Below are positions 18,885 to 28,645 of a stretch of 64,000 bases of DNA, in pieces. The DNA is from UBA5239 sp040394635. GTDB taxonomy: Bacteria; Verrucomicrobiota; Lentisphaeria; Victivallales; Victivallaceae. The position numbers and the translations under genes were made by a program. Location: contig JBEBRW010000028.1 of assembly GCA_040394635.1 (NCBI GenBank), forward strand, positions 3,858 to 67,857, read 5' to 3'. The notes beneath the pieces were generated by a model. The model saw only the letters and a program-made list of their open reading frames with translations. It was not told the origin of the DNA and searched no databases. Within the stretch, counting starts at the first letter, position 1; each line of letters starts with the position of its first letter.

Positions 18885-21368
18885 TTAATCCAAAAGTGAA
18901 ACAAAGCGGAATCCGACCTGGTTGAAACTGGTTTCGTCGGAGTCGATCGTCTGCATGACCGGGCGGGTCAGCGTGTTGACGATACGCACTGCGTTGTTAT
19001 CCATAGTAAACTCGTGCGTTTCCGGGCTGGTGCGCATGCCGAAAACGGAAGTATCGGAGGTATCGCCGTTGCCATTGGCGGCGCCGTTGCGCGGCAGGAA
19101 AATGCCGCTTTCCCATTCATAATTCTGAATCCCGGTCGAGGCCCGGCGCAGCTGAATCAGCGAGGGCAGCGTGAATTTGCGGCCCCGCCGCCCGCCCAGC
19201 CATTCGCAATAAGCCATGGCGGCTTCCGGGGTGATGCCGGAGACGGGATCGACTGCGTTGAAGCCTTCCAGGTAACCGTCATCTTCAGTGAAAATGTTGA
19301 AAAACTGGCGCTTCTTGATCCATTTGGGCATGTATTTGTCGCGCAGCTCGGGCGACTCCAGCTGCTGCCAGAAACGGTGGTATTCGTCAAAAGTCACGGC
19401 TTCGCGGCTGATGAAGAAACCGGGCGTTTCGCGCCAGACCCGGACCGTGGAACCGGACTGGCTGCCCTCTCCGATAAATGCCGCCGTGCCGGCCGGCACA
19501 TAGACCATCTGCTCCGGAATCTTCCCGGGAGAGGCAAGCAGTACCTGCTCCTGGTCGCAGATACCGATATAGAGAGGGTAATGGAACACCGGCAAATCCG
19601 CGGATTCGACCCGCAGCAGGTATGGACCGGCGTTGATCTTGTGGTTATTGAACGGGGGTTCCGGCAGCGGCAGGAACTCCTCCGGCGGGATCGGTTTGTA
19701 ACCGCGAAGCGGCAGCGGCGCGAAGGAGACTTTCAGGTCGGACACGGCGTAGATCGAGAGCAGCCCTGCGTTCTGGCGCACCATCCGTACCTGGTTGTCG
19801 AGAGCTTCGTCCGCGGCCAGCGCGGAATAAAATATGCTGCGGCGCTGTGAGCGCATCTCGCCCAGCAGCTTCCGGGTTTCGTTGAAGTTGCGGGTTTCGA
19901 TGCTGAACCTCACCCTCTTGACGAAGATATTGGCCAGGAAGGGCTCGATTTCCTCGCGGGCGGACGCGCCCTCGGCCCGCTTCAACAGGTCGGCGGCCTG
20001 GTCATAGTAATTGTTGAACTCGATCACCTGTCGCGCCAGATCCATTTCGAGGTAATCGCCGGATTGGTTGATCGGTTGTTCATGGCGGTAGCGTTCAAGG
20101 TTGTGGTAGATATTGCGTGCGCGCAGCATCGCCAGGTCGCCGTTAAGCATATGCGAATCGGCCAGCCGCAGGTACGACACGCTGCGGGCGGAGGCATCGA
20201 TCTGCTCGAGCCCCCAGAGTCCGAACATGGTCACCGTGGCCACCAGCAGCACCGAGGGCACCAGCGGATGCCGCCGGAAAAATTTGAACACCCGCGAATA
20301 AAACGGAATCGGATACGCCATGACCGGATAGTTGGCCATGTAATTGCGGATGTCCTGAATCAGGTCGTTCACGCTCTGGTAACGCTTGTCCTTGCTGTAC
20401 GCCATGGCCTTCAGGCAGATGGCTTCAAGTTCTTTCGGAATATGCCGTTTGGGGGCGCGCTTGCGCGGAGAGAGGATCTGGCCGCAACGGACCTTGGCCA
20501 GGATATCGGCGGAATTCCCCCCGGTGACCGGGGATTCCTCCAGCGTCAGCATCGAATACATGATGCAGCCGAGGCTGTAAATGTCGCTGCGCTCGTCCAC
20601 ATCGCTGATGACGCCCGAGGCCTGCTCCGGCGACATGAACGCCGGGGTGCCCGTGATGATGCCGTCCGAGGTGGACATGGGGTTGTCGGCGGTACCAAGC
20701 TCCGGGGGGATGATCTCGTCGTTGTCCTGGCCGTTCAGGTACTTGACCAGTCCCCAGTCCATGACCTGGACTTCGCCGAAGTCCCCGATCATGATGTTGG
20801 ACGGCTTCAAATCGCGGTGGACCAGCCCGCGGCTATGGGCGAAAGCCAGCGCGTTGCAGGCGGCAATCAGGATTTCCAGCAGCAGGTGGGTGGTGTATTT
20901 GCGGGTGTACTCGGGATCGCCCGTCTGGGTACGGAAAATGATGGTCCGCAGGTTCTCGCCGACGACCTTCTTCATGGTGAAATAAATCCCGGCATCGCTG
21001 AAAATGCCGAAATCGTGGACCGGCACGATATTCGGGTGTTCGATCTGGGCCGTGGTCCTGGCTTCCCGGATAAACCGGGCGAGGAAATGGCGGCGGTTGC
21101 GGTTCTGGGGCCGCAGTACCTTGATCGCCACTTCGCGTCCCAGTTTCGGGTCGAGCCCCGACATGATCGTGCCCATGCCGCCCATGCCGATGGTGGTCAG
21201 CTCGCCGTAATCGGCCAGCGAATTCGACGGCTCGGTCAGCAAGCCGTTCAATTCCCGATCGGAAATGTAATCGTTTTCGCGTGGAGTATTATTTAAGGAT
21301 ACGGTTTTTTCCGCGCTGACCGGTTCTCCGGGCCGGATTGTCGCTGTATCCTGAGTATCTTCACCCAT
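18885..21368 (-). CDS. Transmembrane Ser/Thr kinase fused to an FGE/SUMF1-like domain
   Basis: 827 residues. A variable N-terminal segment is followed by a PknB-type kinase (about 54-330) with the glycine loop IGMGGMGTI, VAIKVLRPQ, HRDLKPSNIMIG, VMDWGLVKY and GTPAFMSPEQASG. A membrane helix near 366-387 leads to an extracytoplasmic part: a helical TPR-like region (about 390-520), then a beta region with PEGA-like features, then a formylglycine-generating-enzyme-type domain (about 620-825; VPAGTAAFIG, FFISREAVTFDEYHRFW, VSGITPEAAMAYCEWLGGRRGRKFTLP, GFRFVSL). Most such domains in kinases are thought to be binding modules. The gene lies 18 bases downstream of the coiled-coil gene. Confidence 0.9.
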   Translation of the reverse strand: MGEDTQDTATIRPGEPVSAEKTVSLNNTPRENDYISDRELNGLLTEPSNSLADYGELTTIGMGGMGTIMSGLDPKLGREVAIKVLRPQNRNRRHFLARFIREARTTAQIEHPNIVPVHDFGIFSDAGIYFTMKKVVGENLRTIIFRTQTGDPEYTRKYTTHLLLEILIAACNALAFAHSRGLVHRDLKPSNIMIGDFGEVQVMDWGLVKYLNGQDNDEIIPPELGTADNPMSTSDGIITGTPAFMSPEQASGVISDVDERSDIYSLGCIMYSMLTLEESPVTGGNSADILAKVRCGQILSPRKRAPKRHIPKELEAICLKAMAYSKDKRYQSVNDLIQDIRNYMANYPVMAYPIPFYSRVFKFFRRHPLVPSVLLVATVTMFGLWGLEQIDASARSVSYLRLADSHMLNGDLAMLRARNIYHNLERYRHEQPINQSGDYLEMDLARQVIEFNNYYDQAADLLKRAEGASAREEIEPFLANIFVKRVRFSIETRNFNETRKLLGEMRSQRRSIFYSALAADEALDNQVRMVRQNAGLLSIYAVSDLKVSFAPLPLRGYKPIPPEEFLPLPEPPFNNHKINAGPYLLRVESADLPVFHYPLYIGICDQEQVLLASPGKIPEQMVYVPAGTAAFIGEGSQSGSTVRVWRETPGFFISREAVTFDEYHRFWQQLESPELRDKYMPKWIKKRQFFNIFTEDDGYLEGFNAVDPVSGITPEAAMAYCEWLGGRRGRKFTLPSLIQLRRASTGIQNYEWESGIFLPRNGAANGNGDTSDTSVFGMRTSPETHEFTMDNNAVRIVNTLTRPVMQTIDSDETSFNQVGFRFVSLLD

Positions 21369-21386
21369 ATGATGATAAGCTCCGTT

Positions 21387-23045
21387 TTATTGAGCCTGTG
21401 GAGTGTATTCGCTGCTGAGCTTCGAGGCTTTTTCCTGCAGTTCGCGCAGTACTTTGACGAAATCGGAGTAGGTTTTCTCGCCTTCGCCTTTGACGATCGG
21501 CAGCGCCAGGGTATCTTCCGGGTTGAATTTATCCGGGAAGATGAAACACTGTGCCTCTTCCTTGTTCCCGAAATCGTATCCATGCACCGCCACGACCACG
21601 CCGACCAGCTGTCCCTGACGGCTGATGATGAAGTCGCCTTCCTCGGCGGCGAGTTCGCTGCGGTTGCGCACGGAATTCCGGATATACATATAATGCTCAT
21701 TGCCCGAGAGATTCAGCGAGCAGCGGCCATCCAGCGAAGTGGTTTCCTTGCCGAAGCTGTTGAACTTGAACAGTGTCAGGTCCTGCAGTCCGCGCTCCTT
21801 CAGCTGGCTGAACGTCAGCACCGGCAGCGGCTCGCCTTTGGCTTCGGCGACTTCCACCAGCGCGACACGGTTGTCGGCGTTCAGCGTCAGGACCGGCCCG
21901 GTCATCGGCACGGTTTCGTCCGTGGACTCCGGCCGTTTCATCTGATAATCCAGCCGGATCACCTTGTTGTAACCCGTATGGATCTTGGTAGTGCCGGTCA
22001 GGGCGCGGAAGGTGGAGGCCAGATACGTCTTGCCGTCGATGGTGACTTCCGGCAGGTAGATTTTTTCGTTAACCTTGGCGTTGAGCAGCAGGCGTTCATT
22101 TTCGAGGTTCAGTGTTACCTCGACGGCGGCGGCGGCGTACTTGGTGAGGGCGTCGCTGCGCAGCTGTTCCTCGGCCTGGGCAAGACGGGTTTTGGCGTCT
22201 TCCAGGGTATCGACGGCGGCTTTGGCCTTTTCGGCAACCTGGGCTAGCTCTACACGGGCTTCTTCGCGTTCTTTGGCGGAAGCGGTCAGCTCCTGTTTGG
22301 TCGTGGCCAGCTCTTTCTGGGTTGTCGAGAGGCTGCCTACGGCATCATTCAACAGGTTTTTCATGTTTTCGAGTTTGGTCCTGGTTTCGGCCAGTTCCAC
22401 TTCTTTTTCAAAAATCGCCCGCTGGGATTTCTCGACTTTGCCTTTGGCCTCGGCGAGTTCCTTTTCGGTGGTATTCAGCTTGCCGGTGGTCATGGCGAGG
22501 CCGAGTTCGGCTTCGCGCATCCGGCCGGTGGAGAGCTTCAATTCGCCTTCCCGGGCGGTAAGCTGCTGATTCACTCTTTTCACATCATCTTTGGTTTTCT
22601 GCAGGTCCACGCTCAGGGCGGTGATCTGGCCGCGGTTCAGGTTTAGTTCCGAGGCCAGAAGTTCCTGCTTCGCCGTAGCGAGGTTCAGCTGTTTGTCCTT
22701 GTCCTGCAGTTGGGCCTGGGCGCGCTGAAGTTCGGCGGCCTTGACGGTGGCGTCGTTCTGAGTTTGCGCCAGGATCTGGCGGATGCGCTGCATTTCGGCT
22801 TCCAGACGGGCCCGTTCGGCCTCCAGCTGGGCCTTGTCGGTCTCGAGGGTGTTCTTTTCGGTCTGGACCTGGGCGCGTTTTTCCACTTCCTCGCGCATCT
22901 GATCAAGATATTCGTTTCTGGTCACCTGTACAATGGCGGATGCGGGGACCGTTTTGGTTCCGCGCGCCTCGCCTGTACCGGTTGCCAGCGACATCGCCGA
23001 CAGCACCAGAAAGTCGCATATGATGATCAGGATCGACCGGTTCAC
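21387..23045 (-). CDS. Membrane-anchored coiled-coil protein with trypsin-like pseudoprotease tail (ExbD/MotB-like N terminus)
   Basis: 552 residues starting with GTG at 23045 in a GTGA overlap with the preceding gene. One N-terminal membrane helix (ILIIICDFLVLSAMSLA) carries an Asp in its middle, a feature of ExbD/MotB stator subunits. Residues about 43-300 form a long coiled coil rich in Glu, Ala, Lys and Gln. The C-terminal region (about 300-530) has the rhythm of a trypsin-like beta barrel; EEGDFIISRQGQLVGVVV sits where active proteases have GDSGGP..G.LVG, so the catalytic Ser is missing. It may sense or bind rather than cut. The stator reading is inferred from the helix and the neighbour. 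No named family recognised. Confidence 0.75.
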   Translation of the reverse strand: MNRSILIIICDFLVLSAMSLATGTGEARGTKTVPASAIVQVTRNEYLDQMREEVEKRAQVQTEKNTLETDKAQLEAERARLEAEMQRIRQILAQTQNDATVKAAELQRAQAQLQDKDKQLNLATAKQELLASELNLNRGQITALSVDLQKTKDDVKRVNQQLTAREGELKLSTGRMREAELGLAMTTGKLNTTEKELAEAKGKVEKSQRAIFEKEVELAETRTKLENMKNLLNDAVGSLSTTQKELATTKQELTASAKEREEARVELAQVAEKAKAAVDTLEDAKTRLAQAEEQLRSDALTKYAAAAVEVTLNLENERLLLNAKVNEKIYLPEVTIDGKTYLASTFRALTGTTKIHTGYNKVIRLDYQMKRPESTDETVPMTGPVLTLNADNRVALVEVAEAKGEPLPVLTFSQLKERGLQDLTLFKFNSFGKETTSLDGRCSLNLSGNEHYMYIRNSVRNRSELAAEEGDFIISRQGQLVGVVVAVHGYDFGNKEEAQCFIFPDKFNPEDTLALPIVKGEGEKTYSDFVKVLRELQEKASKLSSEYTPQAQ

Positions 23046-23599
23046 TCTTTCCTTGCTCCGTTTTCGCTGATAAACTTCTGTTTAAGCGGATACTGCATGA
23101 ACAAACGCAGGAATACGCTGAAAATAATCCCCACCAGCGTGGAGGAATACGCGATCAGCTTACTGATATCCGGGTTGAAGGTGATGACGATAAACGCCGA
23201 CACCGTCCCGAACAAACCGAAATAAAGCGGCAGGTCGAGGAAAAGGTCGGCGTTTTCCAGTTTCTTCATCCGGACGGCAATGTTTTCGACGCTGAGCCGG
23301 AGGTTCCGGAACACCAGGAATGCCGAGATAAAGGCAAACGCCTGCAGCGTCATGACGAAAATCAGAATAAAGAAGGAAAGTTTGGCCGTGATCGCGGCAG
23401 CGTTGCGGGCGGTTTCCGCCGCGGCGGCATTGGCCGCACTGTTACCGGGTTGGATTTCGGCCACGGCTCCGCCTTCGAACAGCGAACGGAAAAACTCATT
23501 GCTGTTGTAGAAGTAGAGCATCAGCAGTGCGATGATCACCGCGACTCCGGCGTATACGGCAATCAAACCAATCAACTTTCCGAATTTATTCATGGTCAT
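23042..23599 (-). CDS. Four-helix membrane protein, ExbB/MotA-like
   Basis: 185 residues with four predicted membrane helices: about 9-31, 70-95, 122-145 and 148-166. The C-terminal pair, DLPLYFGLFGTVSAFIVITF then LIAYSSTLVGIIFSVFL, resembles the helix pair of MotA/TolQ/ExbB proton channels (PxxGLLGTVxG ... ALxTTxxGL), though shortened. It is followed by a GTGA overlap with a gene encoding a single Asp-containing membrane helix, the usual order for channel then stator-plug subunits. It starts six bases after the secDF stop codon. The ExbB reading is a hypothesis; the membrane protein itself is secure. Confidence 0.7.
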   Translation of the reverse strand: MTMNKFGKLIGLIAVYAGVAVIIALLMLYFYNSNEFFRSLFEGGAVAEIQPGNSAANAAAAETARNAAAITAKLSFFILIFVMTLQAFAFISAFLVFRNLRLSVENIAVRMKKLENADLFLDLPLYFGLFGTVSAFIVITFNPDISKLIAYSSTLVGIIFSVFLRLFMQYPLKQKFISENGARKE

Positions 23600-23605
23600 T
23601 TATCC

Positions 23606-26146
23606 TCAGACTTTTTGTATCTTCTTGTTGCCGTGCCACCAGGCGATCAGCGACGTACAGATGTAGAGCGACGAGAAGAAGCCCACCATAATACCGATCG
23701 CCATCATGAAGACGAAGTCGTTGATCGATACCCCGCCGAAGAAATACATGGTTAACAGCACCAGCAGCGTGGTCCCGGAGGTCAGCACACTACGGCTCAG
23801 GGTCTGGTTGATACTGAGGTCGATCAGTTCCCAGAAGCCCGGACGGGCGCCGTTATTGACGTTTTCACGGACACGGTCGAAAATAACGATGGTATTGTTG
23901 ATCGAATACCCGATAATCGTCAGGATCGAAGCCACCACCGGCAGCGAAATCTGGCGTCCGCAAAGCAGGTAGATGCCGATACTGATGATCACGTCGTGAA
24001 CCAGTCCGATCACCGCGGCAAACCCGTAGTTGAACTCGAACCGCAGCGCGATATAGATCATCATGCCGATAAAGGCGACGATACAGGCGATGACCGCCAT
24101 TTTGGTGAACTGCAAGCCCACGAGACCGCCGACGGAGTTTTCCTGTGCGCCGGTGAAGCCGGCTTGCGGGAACTGTTTGGTCAGTACGTCGGCCAGCTTG
24201 GCGCTGGCCTGGGCCGCGTCGTCGGTAACGGTATCGCCGGTGGCAGGAACAATGATTTCGAGTTTCTTGTCGGCGCCGCCGGTTGTGGATTTATAAGCGA
24301 TGCGGGCCTGTGAATAGCCGGCGTCGCTCAGGGCCTTTTCGATATCCTTCTGCGGGATCATGGTCTTGTATTCAAAGGTGATCTGCTGACCGCCGGTGAA
24401 GTCAATGCTGAACGTGGACATGCCGCGGTAACCGCAGACACCCAGGCTGGCAACGACCAATGCAACCGAAGCGATGAGCACGATTTTGCGGTAATCGACA
24501 TACTTGAAGTTCGGCCGTTTGAAAAACTCCATCATGTGCAACTTCGTGAGCGGTTTGATCCGGTCCATGATGTCGAAGATCAACCGGGTCAGGAACAGCG
24601 CAGTGAACATGCTGGCGGCAATACCGAGGCACAGCGCCACGGCGAAACCCTTGATGGCCCCCGTACCGAAGTACATCAGAATCAGGCCGACGAAGAAGGT
24701 GGTCAAATTGGAGTCGAGAATTACCGTGAATGCCCGGCCATAACCGGCCTCAATGGCGCCGCTGATGCTTCGCCCTGCGTTCAGTTCCTCTCGAATACGC
24801 TCATAAATAAGCACGTTGGCGTCGATCGACATCCCCATGGTCAGGATGATCCCGCCGATACCCGGCAGCGTCAGCGTCGAGTCAAAAGCTGCCATGGCCC
24901 CGAGCAGCACAATGAAGTTGCAGCCCAGCGCGATCGAGGCCACGATCCCCGCCAGACGGTAATAAATCAGCATGAACAACGCGACCAGCCCGAGGGCGAT
25001 GGCCCCGGTGACGACCCCCTGGCGGACGTTGTCCGCGCCCAGGGTCGGGTCGGTATCGAACATCCCGTCCACGCGGATCTGCAGCGGCAGGCTGCCGCTG
25101 GTCAGCGCGTTGGAAATATTCTGAACTTCTTCCTGCGAGAAACGGCCGGTAATCGACGCGTTGCCGCCGATGATGGCGCCTTGAATAACCGGGGCGCAAT
25201 AAAGCTTGTCGTCCAGCACGATCGCCAGGCGGCGGCCGATGTTTTTCGCGGTGATTTCACCAAACTGCTGCGCGCCCTGAGCATTGAAACGCAGCGAAAT
25301 CATGCGCTGGTTGTACTCGTCGGTCTGCGGATGGGCCGAGGCTACGCCTTTGCCGTCCATGACGGCGTTTTTCAGGTTCAGGAAGACATATTCCTTTTCG
25401 GTTTTCTGATTTCTGTCCACCGAAACCGCGGTCATCATCGTGTAGCCGAGCGGCGGGACGAAGTTGACGGGGTCGGCCATATACTGGCGGACCAGTTCGT
25501 CGTTATTGTCGGGCACGAGGCAGAAACGGAGCTTGGCGCTCATTTTGATGAGTTCGAGCAGCTTGAGCTTTTCATCCTTGGTCACCACCGGTACGCGGAG
25601 GGAGATGAAGCGGCCGCCGGCCGGGGAAATTTCCGATTCGTAGATTTTCTGGCCTTCCATACGGACGCGAAGAGTTTCGATGGCCTGGTCGCGATAGCGT
25701 TCGAAGTCATCGAGGGCGCTGATGGTTTCCTTTTTGCCGTCTTTGCCGATCACTTCCTGAGTTTCAGGAATCAGTTCGAGCAGGAATTCAACCCCGCCGT
25801 TAAGGTCGAGACCGAGGCGGATCGAGCTGCTGGATTTCTTGCGGACGAGACTGATCACGTCGCGGTTGTCCTGCAAATCCTGGCCGTTCACGAGGGCGGT
25901 CAGGTCCACATTCAGATTTTCAGCGGCTTCCAGCACGGCCTGCGAGGGATAAATGCTGTTATCGGCTTTCTGCCGGTTTTCCGCTTCATTGATTACTTTG
26001 TTCAATTCGGCATTCTGGGGATCTTTGGCCGCCGACCTCAGGGTCTGATAAAAATCACGCGGGGTCAGCGGATACATCGACAATCCGAAAACCGCCAACA
26101 CCACGATCGCAATGACCAGACGCAGCACATACGGACGTTTATTCAT
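23606..26146 (-). CDS. secDF: Fused protein translocase subunit SecDF
   Basis: 846 residues with the SecD half (about 1-540) and SecF half (about 545-846) in one chain. SecD landmarks: N-terminal helix, RLGLDLNGGVEFLLEL near 110, the large periplasmic P1 region, and GMSIDANVLIYERIREEL in the membrane. SecF landmarks: STFSIDFTGGQQITFEY and YSINNTIVIFDRVREN. SecDF uses the proton gradient to pull secreted proteins through SecYEG. Its position 31 bases after yajC is the normal order. Unusually, the genes that follow (membrane pair, kinase-FGE, ABC-F) are packed onto the same transcript. Confidence 0.97.
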   Translation of the reverse strand: MNKRPYVLRLVIAIVVLAVFGLSMYPLTPRDFYQTLRSAAKDPQNAELNKVINEAENRQKADNSIYPSQAVLEAAENLNVDLTALVNGQDLQDNRDVISLVRKKSSSSIRLGLDLNGGVEFLLELIPETQEVIGKDGKKETISALDDFERYRDQAIETLRVRMEGQKIYESEISPAGGRFISLRVPVVTKDEKLKLLELIKMSAKLRFCLVPDNNDELVRQYMADPVNFVPPLGYTMMTAVSVDRNQKTEKEYVFLNLKNAVMDGKGVASAHPQTDEYNQRMISLRFNAQGAQQFGEITAKNIGRRLAIVLDDKLYCAPVIQGAIIGGNASITGRFSQEEVQNISNALTSGSLPLQIRVDGMFDTDPTLGADNVRQGVVTGAIALGLVALFMLIYYRLAGIVASIALGCNFIVLLGAMAAFDSTLTLPGIGGIILTMGMSIDANVLIYERIREELNAGRSISGAIEAGYGRAFTVILDSNLTTFFVGLILMYFGTGAIKGFAVALCLGIAASMFTALFLTRLIFDIMDRIKPLTKLHMMEFFKRPNFKYVDYRKIVLIASVALVVASLGVCGYRGMSTFSIDFTGGQQITFEYKTMIPQKDIEKALSDAGYSQARIAYKSTTGGADKKLEIIVPATGDTVTDDAAQASAKLADVLTKQFPQAGFTGAQENSVGGLVGLQFTKMAVIACIVAFIGMMIYIALRFEFNYGFAAVIGLVHDVIISIGIYLLCGRQISLPVVASILTIIGYSINNTIVIFDRVRENVNNGARPGFWELIDLSINQTLSRSVLTSGTTLLVLLTMYFFGGVSINDFVFMMAIGIMVGFFSSLYICTSLIAWWHGNKKIQKV

Positions 26147-26177
26147 TTCTTATATTCTCTCCAATTAGTAATCCGTA

Positions 26178-26546
26178 TTATTTGCCTTTTTCCGGGGTTT
26201 CTTCTTTGCCCGGTCTGGCGTTGATGGCGCCCTTGGCCACTTCAACTCTGGTGTCTTTGGCGATTTCGACGAGGAAAGAATCGTCCTTGACTTCAACGAT
26301 TTTGCCGTACAGTCCGCCGGCGATGACGACGTCCGAACCCTTCTGCAGTGCGTTGACCATTTCCTGATGGCGCTCGCGCTGCTTTTTCTGGCTGCGGCTG
26401 GTGATCCAGAACATGGCCACGATCATGACGATCAGCGGAACCCAGATTATCATCCCTTCAGCTCCGCCCTTCGGGGCATTTGCCGGTGCTGCGGGGGCAG
26501 GTGCGGGAGCGTCGGCCTGAGCCAGTACAATCGTGTGGTAAAGCAT
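26178..26546 (-). CDS. yajC: Preprotein translocase subunit YajC
   Basis: 122 residues. An Ala/Pro-rich N terminus is followed by one membrane helix (MIIWVPLIVMIVAMFWITSRSQKKQRE) and a small basic beta domain with LQKGSDVVIAGGLYGKIVEV, the YajC hallmark. It is longer than typical YajC at its N terminus. AAAAGGA stands before the ATG. It leads the minus-strand operon that includes secDF. Confidence 0.94.
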   Translation of the reverse strand: MLYHTIVLAQADAPAPAPAAPANAPKGGAEGMIIWVPLIVMIVAMFWITSRSQKKQRERHQEMVNALQKGSDVVIAGGLYGKIVEVKDDSFLVEIAKDTRVEVAKGAINARPGKEETPEKGK

Positions 26547-26686
26547 TTTCGTTTTCCTTTTATCTATAGTTTGTTAGTTATAACTCAACATATCAGAACA
26601 AAATACATCAAAAACGCCGAATAGCAAGCAAAAATTACAGTAAAATTCCGTATTTTCTGTGACCCGCCGTCCGTTCAGGCGACAAG

Positions 26687-26728
26687 AAAAAGTACACCCG
26701 GAAAGTCGGATAAACTTCCCGGGTGTAC
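26687..26728 (-). terminator. Intrinsic terminator of htpG
   Basis: Arms GTACACCCGG(A)AAG (26692-26705) and CTT(C)CCGGGTGTAC (26715-26728) pair almost perfectly. On the minus strand they are followed by a short T run (26687-26691). It lies 21 bases past the htpG stop codon. Confidence 0.85.
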
Positions 26729-26749
26729 CTGGTTTGATGGATGTGGCCG

Positions 26750-28645
26750 TTATTTCAGGGCTTCGGTCATCAGCCCGGCGATGCGCTTGGTGAAGGTCAG
26801 CGGGTCGCTGATCGGGCTGCCTTCGGCCAGCAGCGACTGGTCGAGGAGCAGTTGCGCGTAGCCTTTCAGCTTCGGGTCGGCGGCGTCCTTGTCGTACAGC
26901 TTCTGCATGCCGGCCACCAGCGGATGATCCGGGTTCAGCTCGAGAATCCGCTTGGCGGACGGAATGTCCTGATTCATGGCGCGGTAGAGGCGCTCCATGT
27001 GCGCGCTCATGGCGTTCGGATCGCTGACGAGGCAGCAGGCGCTTTCGGTCAGGCGGGTGGAGAAACGCACTTCCTTGACGGAGGCGTCGAGCTCCTTCTG
27101 GATGAATTCAACCAGATTCTTGTGCGTCTTGGCGGCTTCGCCAATGCGCTTGTCGGCGGCTTCTTTTTCGGTATCGTCGAGTTCGATTTCGCCCTGTGCC
27201 ACGGACTTGAATTTCTTGCCTTCGAATTCGGTGGCGCCCTGCATGATCCACTCGTCGATGGGGTCGGTCATGAAAAGCACATCCCAGCCTTTGCTGCGGA
27301 AAAATTCGAGGGCAGGGGAGCTCTCCACCGTCCTGCGGCTGTCGCCGGCGATGTAGTAAATCTCCTTCTGTTCCGGCGGCATGGCGGTCACGTATTCCTT
27401 GAGCGACATCAGGATGCCGGGCGCGGTATTCATCGACTCATACATGGCCAGTTCGCGGAGCTTGTCCTGGTTGGCGTAGTCGGTCTGGATGCCTTCCTTG
27501 AGGATGCGGCCGAATTCGCGGAAAAATTCCTGGTACTTGGCCGGCTCGCTCTCCTGCATTTTCTTGAGCTCGGAAAGGAGTTTGCGGACGACGTTTTTCT
27601 GAATCTTGTGAATCAGCGGATTTTCCTGCAGGATCTCGCGCGAGACGTTCAGCGGGAGGTCGCTGGAGTCGACCACGCCTTTCAGGAAGCGCAGGTAATC
27701 GGGGACCAGTTCCTTGCATTCGTCGCTGATGAATACGCGGCGGACGTAGAGCTGGAGGCCCTTTTTCTGGAATTCCGGCATGAAAATGTTGAAATCGGAT
27801 TTCTCCGGGATGTAAATCAGGGCGCGGAACTCGGTGGTACCCTCGGCGGTGAACTGGATCGATTTCATCGGCGCGCTGATCTGGTGGGTCAGGTGCGAGA
27901 AAAACGCCTTGTGCTCGGCTTCGGTGATTTCATCCGGGTTCTTCAGCCAGATCGCCTTCTGGGAGTTGATGACCTTGTCTTCGACGGTTTCGGTCTTGTC
28001 GTCATTGACTTTCTTGACCGGGAACTCGATCGGATAGGCGATATAATCGGAGTATTTCTTGATGATGTCGGCCACTTTCCACTGTTCGAGGTACAGCTGG
28101 GCGTCTTCCTTGAGTTTGATGATGACGTCGGTACCGGGGGTGTCCTTGGTCGCGGCGCCGATTTCGTAGGACTCTTTGCCGTCGGAGGTCCAGCGGACGG
28201 CGGGCTCGTCGCCGCCGGCTTTTTTGGTGATCAGCGTGACGCTTTCGGAAACCATGAAGGCGGAGTAGAAACCGACGCCGAACTGGCCGATCAGCTCCGG
28301 GATGCCGCCTTTGTTGTCCTTGTTGTCCTCGAGCGCTTTCAGAAACGCCTTGGTGCCGGATTTGGCGATGGTACCGATGTTTTCGACGACTTCCGCCTCA
28401 GTCATACCGATGCCGTTGTCGGAAATGGTCAGTGTTTTGTTGTCCTTGTCGGCCACGATGCGGATTTTCCAGTCAAGCGCGAGCTCGGGCCGCATGACGG
28501 CTTCGAAGCGGGCTTTGTCGATGGCGTCGGCGGCGTTGGCCACGAGTTCGCGGAGGAAAATATCCTTGTTCGAGTAGAGCGAATGGATCATCAGATCCAG
28601 CAGGTGCTGTACCTCTGTTTTGAACATCTGTTTTTTGTCTGCCAT
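26750..28645 (-). CDS. htpG: Molecular chaperone HtpG (Hsp90)
   Basis: A 631-residue bacterial Hsp90 of normal length. The N-terminal GHKL ATPase shows LRELVANAADAIDKAR, DNGIGMT, and GQFGVGFYSAFM. The middle domain has GVVDSSDLPLNVSRE with the catalytic-loop Arg, and the C-terminal dimerisation domain ends near 631. It refolds stress-denatured proteins in the cytoplasm, usually with DnaK. AAGGAGA precedes the ATG. A terminator-like hairpin separates it from the upstream Fur-family gene, so it probably has its own promoter. Confidence 0.98.
   Translation of the reverse strand: MADKKQMFKTEVQHLLDLMIHSLYSNKDIFLRELVANAADAIDKARFEAVMRPELALDWKIRIVADKDNKTLTISDNGIGMTEAEVVENIGTIAKSGTKAFLKALEDNKDNKGGIPELIGQFGVGFYSAFMVSESVTLITKKAGGDEPAVRWTSDGKESYEIGAATKDTPGTDVIIKLKEDAQLYLEQWKVADIIKKYSDYIAYPIEFPVKKVNDDKTETVEDKVINSQKAIWLKNPDEITEAEHKAFFSHLTHQISAPMKSIQFTAEGTTEFRALIYIPEKSDFNIFMPEFQKKGLQLYVRRVFISDECKELVPDYLRFLKGVVDSSDLPLNVSREILQENPLIHKIQKNVVRKLLSELKKMQESEPAKYQEFFREFGRILKEGIQTDYANQDKLRELAMYESMNTAPGILMSLKEYVTAMPPEQKEIYYIAGDSRRTVESSPALEFFRSKGWDVLFMTDPIDEWIMQGATEFEGKKFKSVAQGEIELDDTEKEAADKRIGEAAKTHKNLVEFIQKELDASVKEVRFSTRLTESACCLVSDPNAMSAHMERLYRAMNQDIPSAKRILELNPDHPLVAGMQKLYDKDAADPKLKGYAQLLLDQSLLAEGSPISDPLTFTKRIAGLMTEALK

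Noticed and set aside
24536..26224. Plus-strand frame opposite secDF
   Set aside because: Shadow frame, His- and Gln-rich, no family or start signal.
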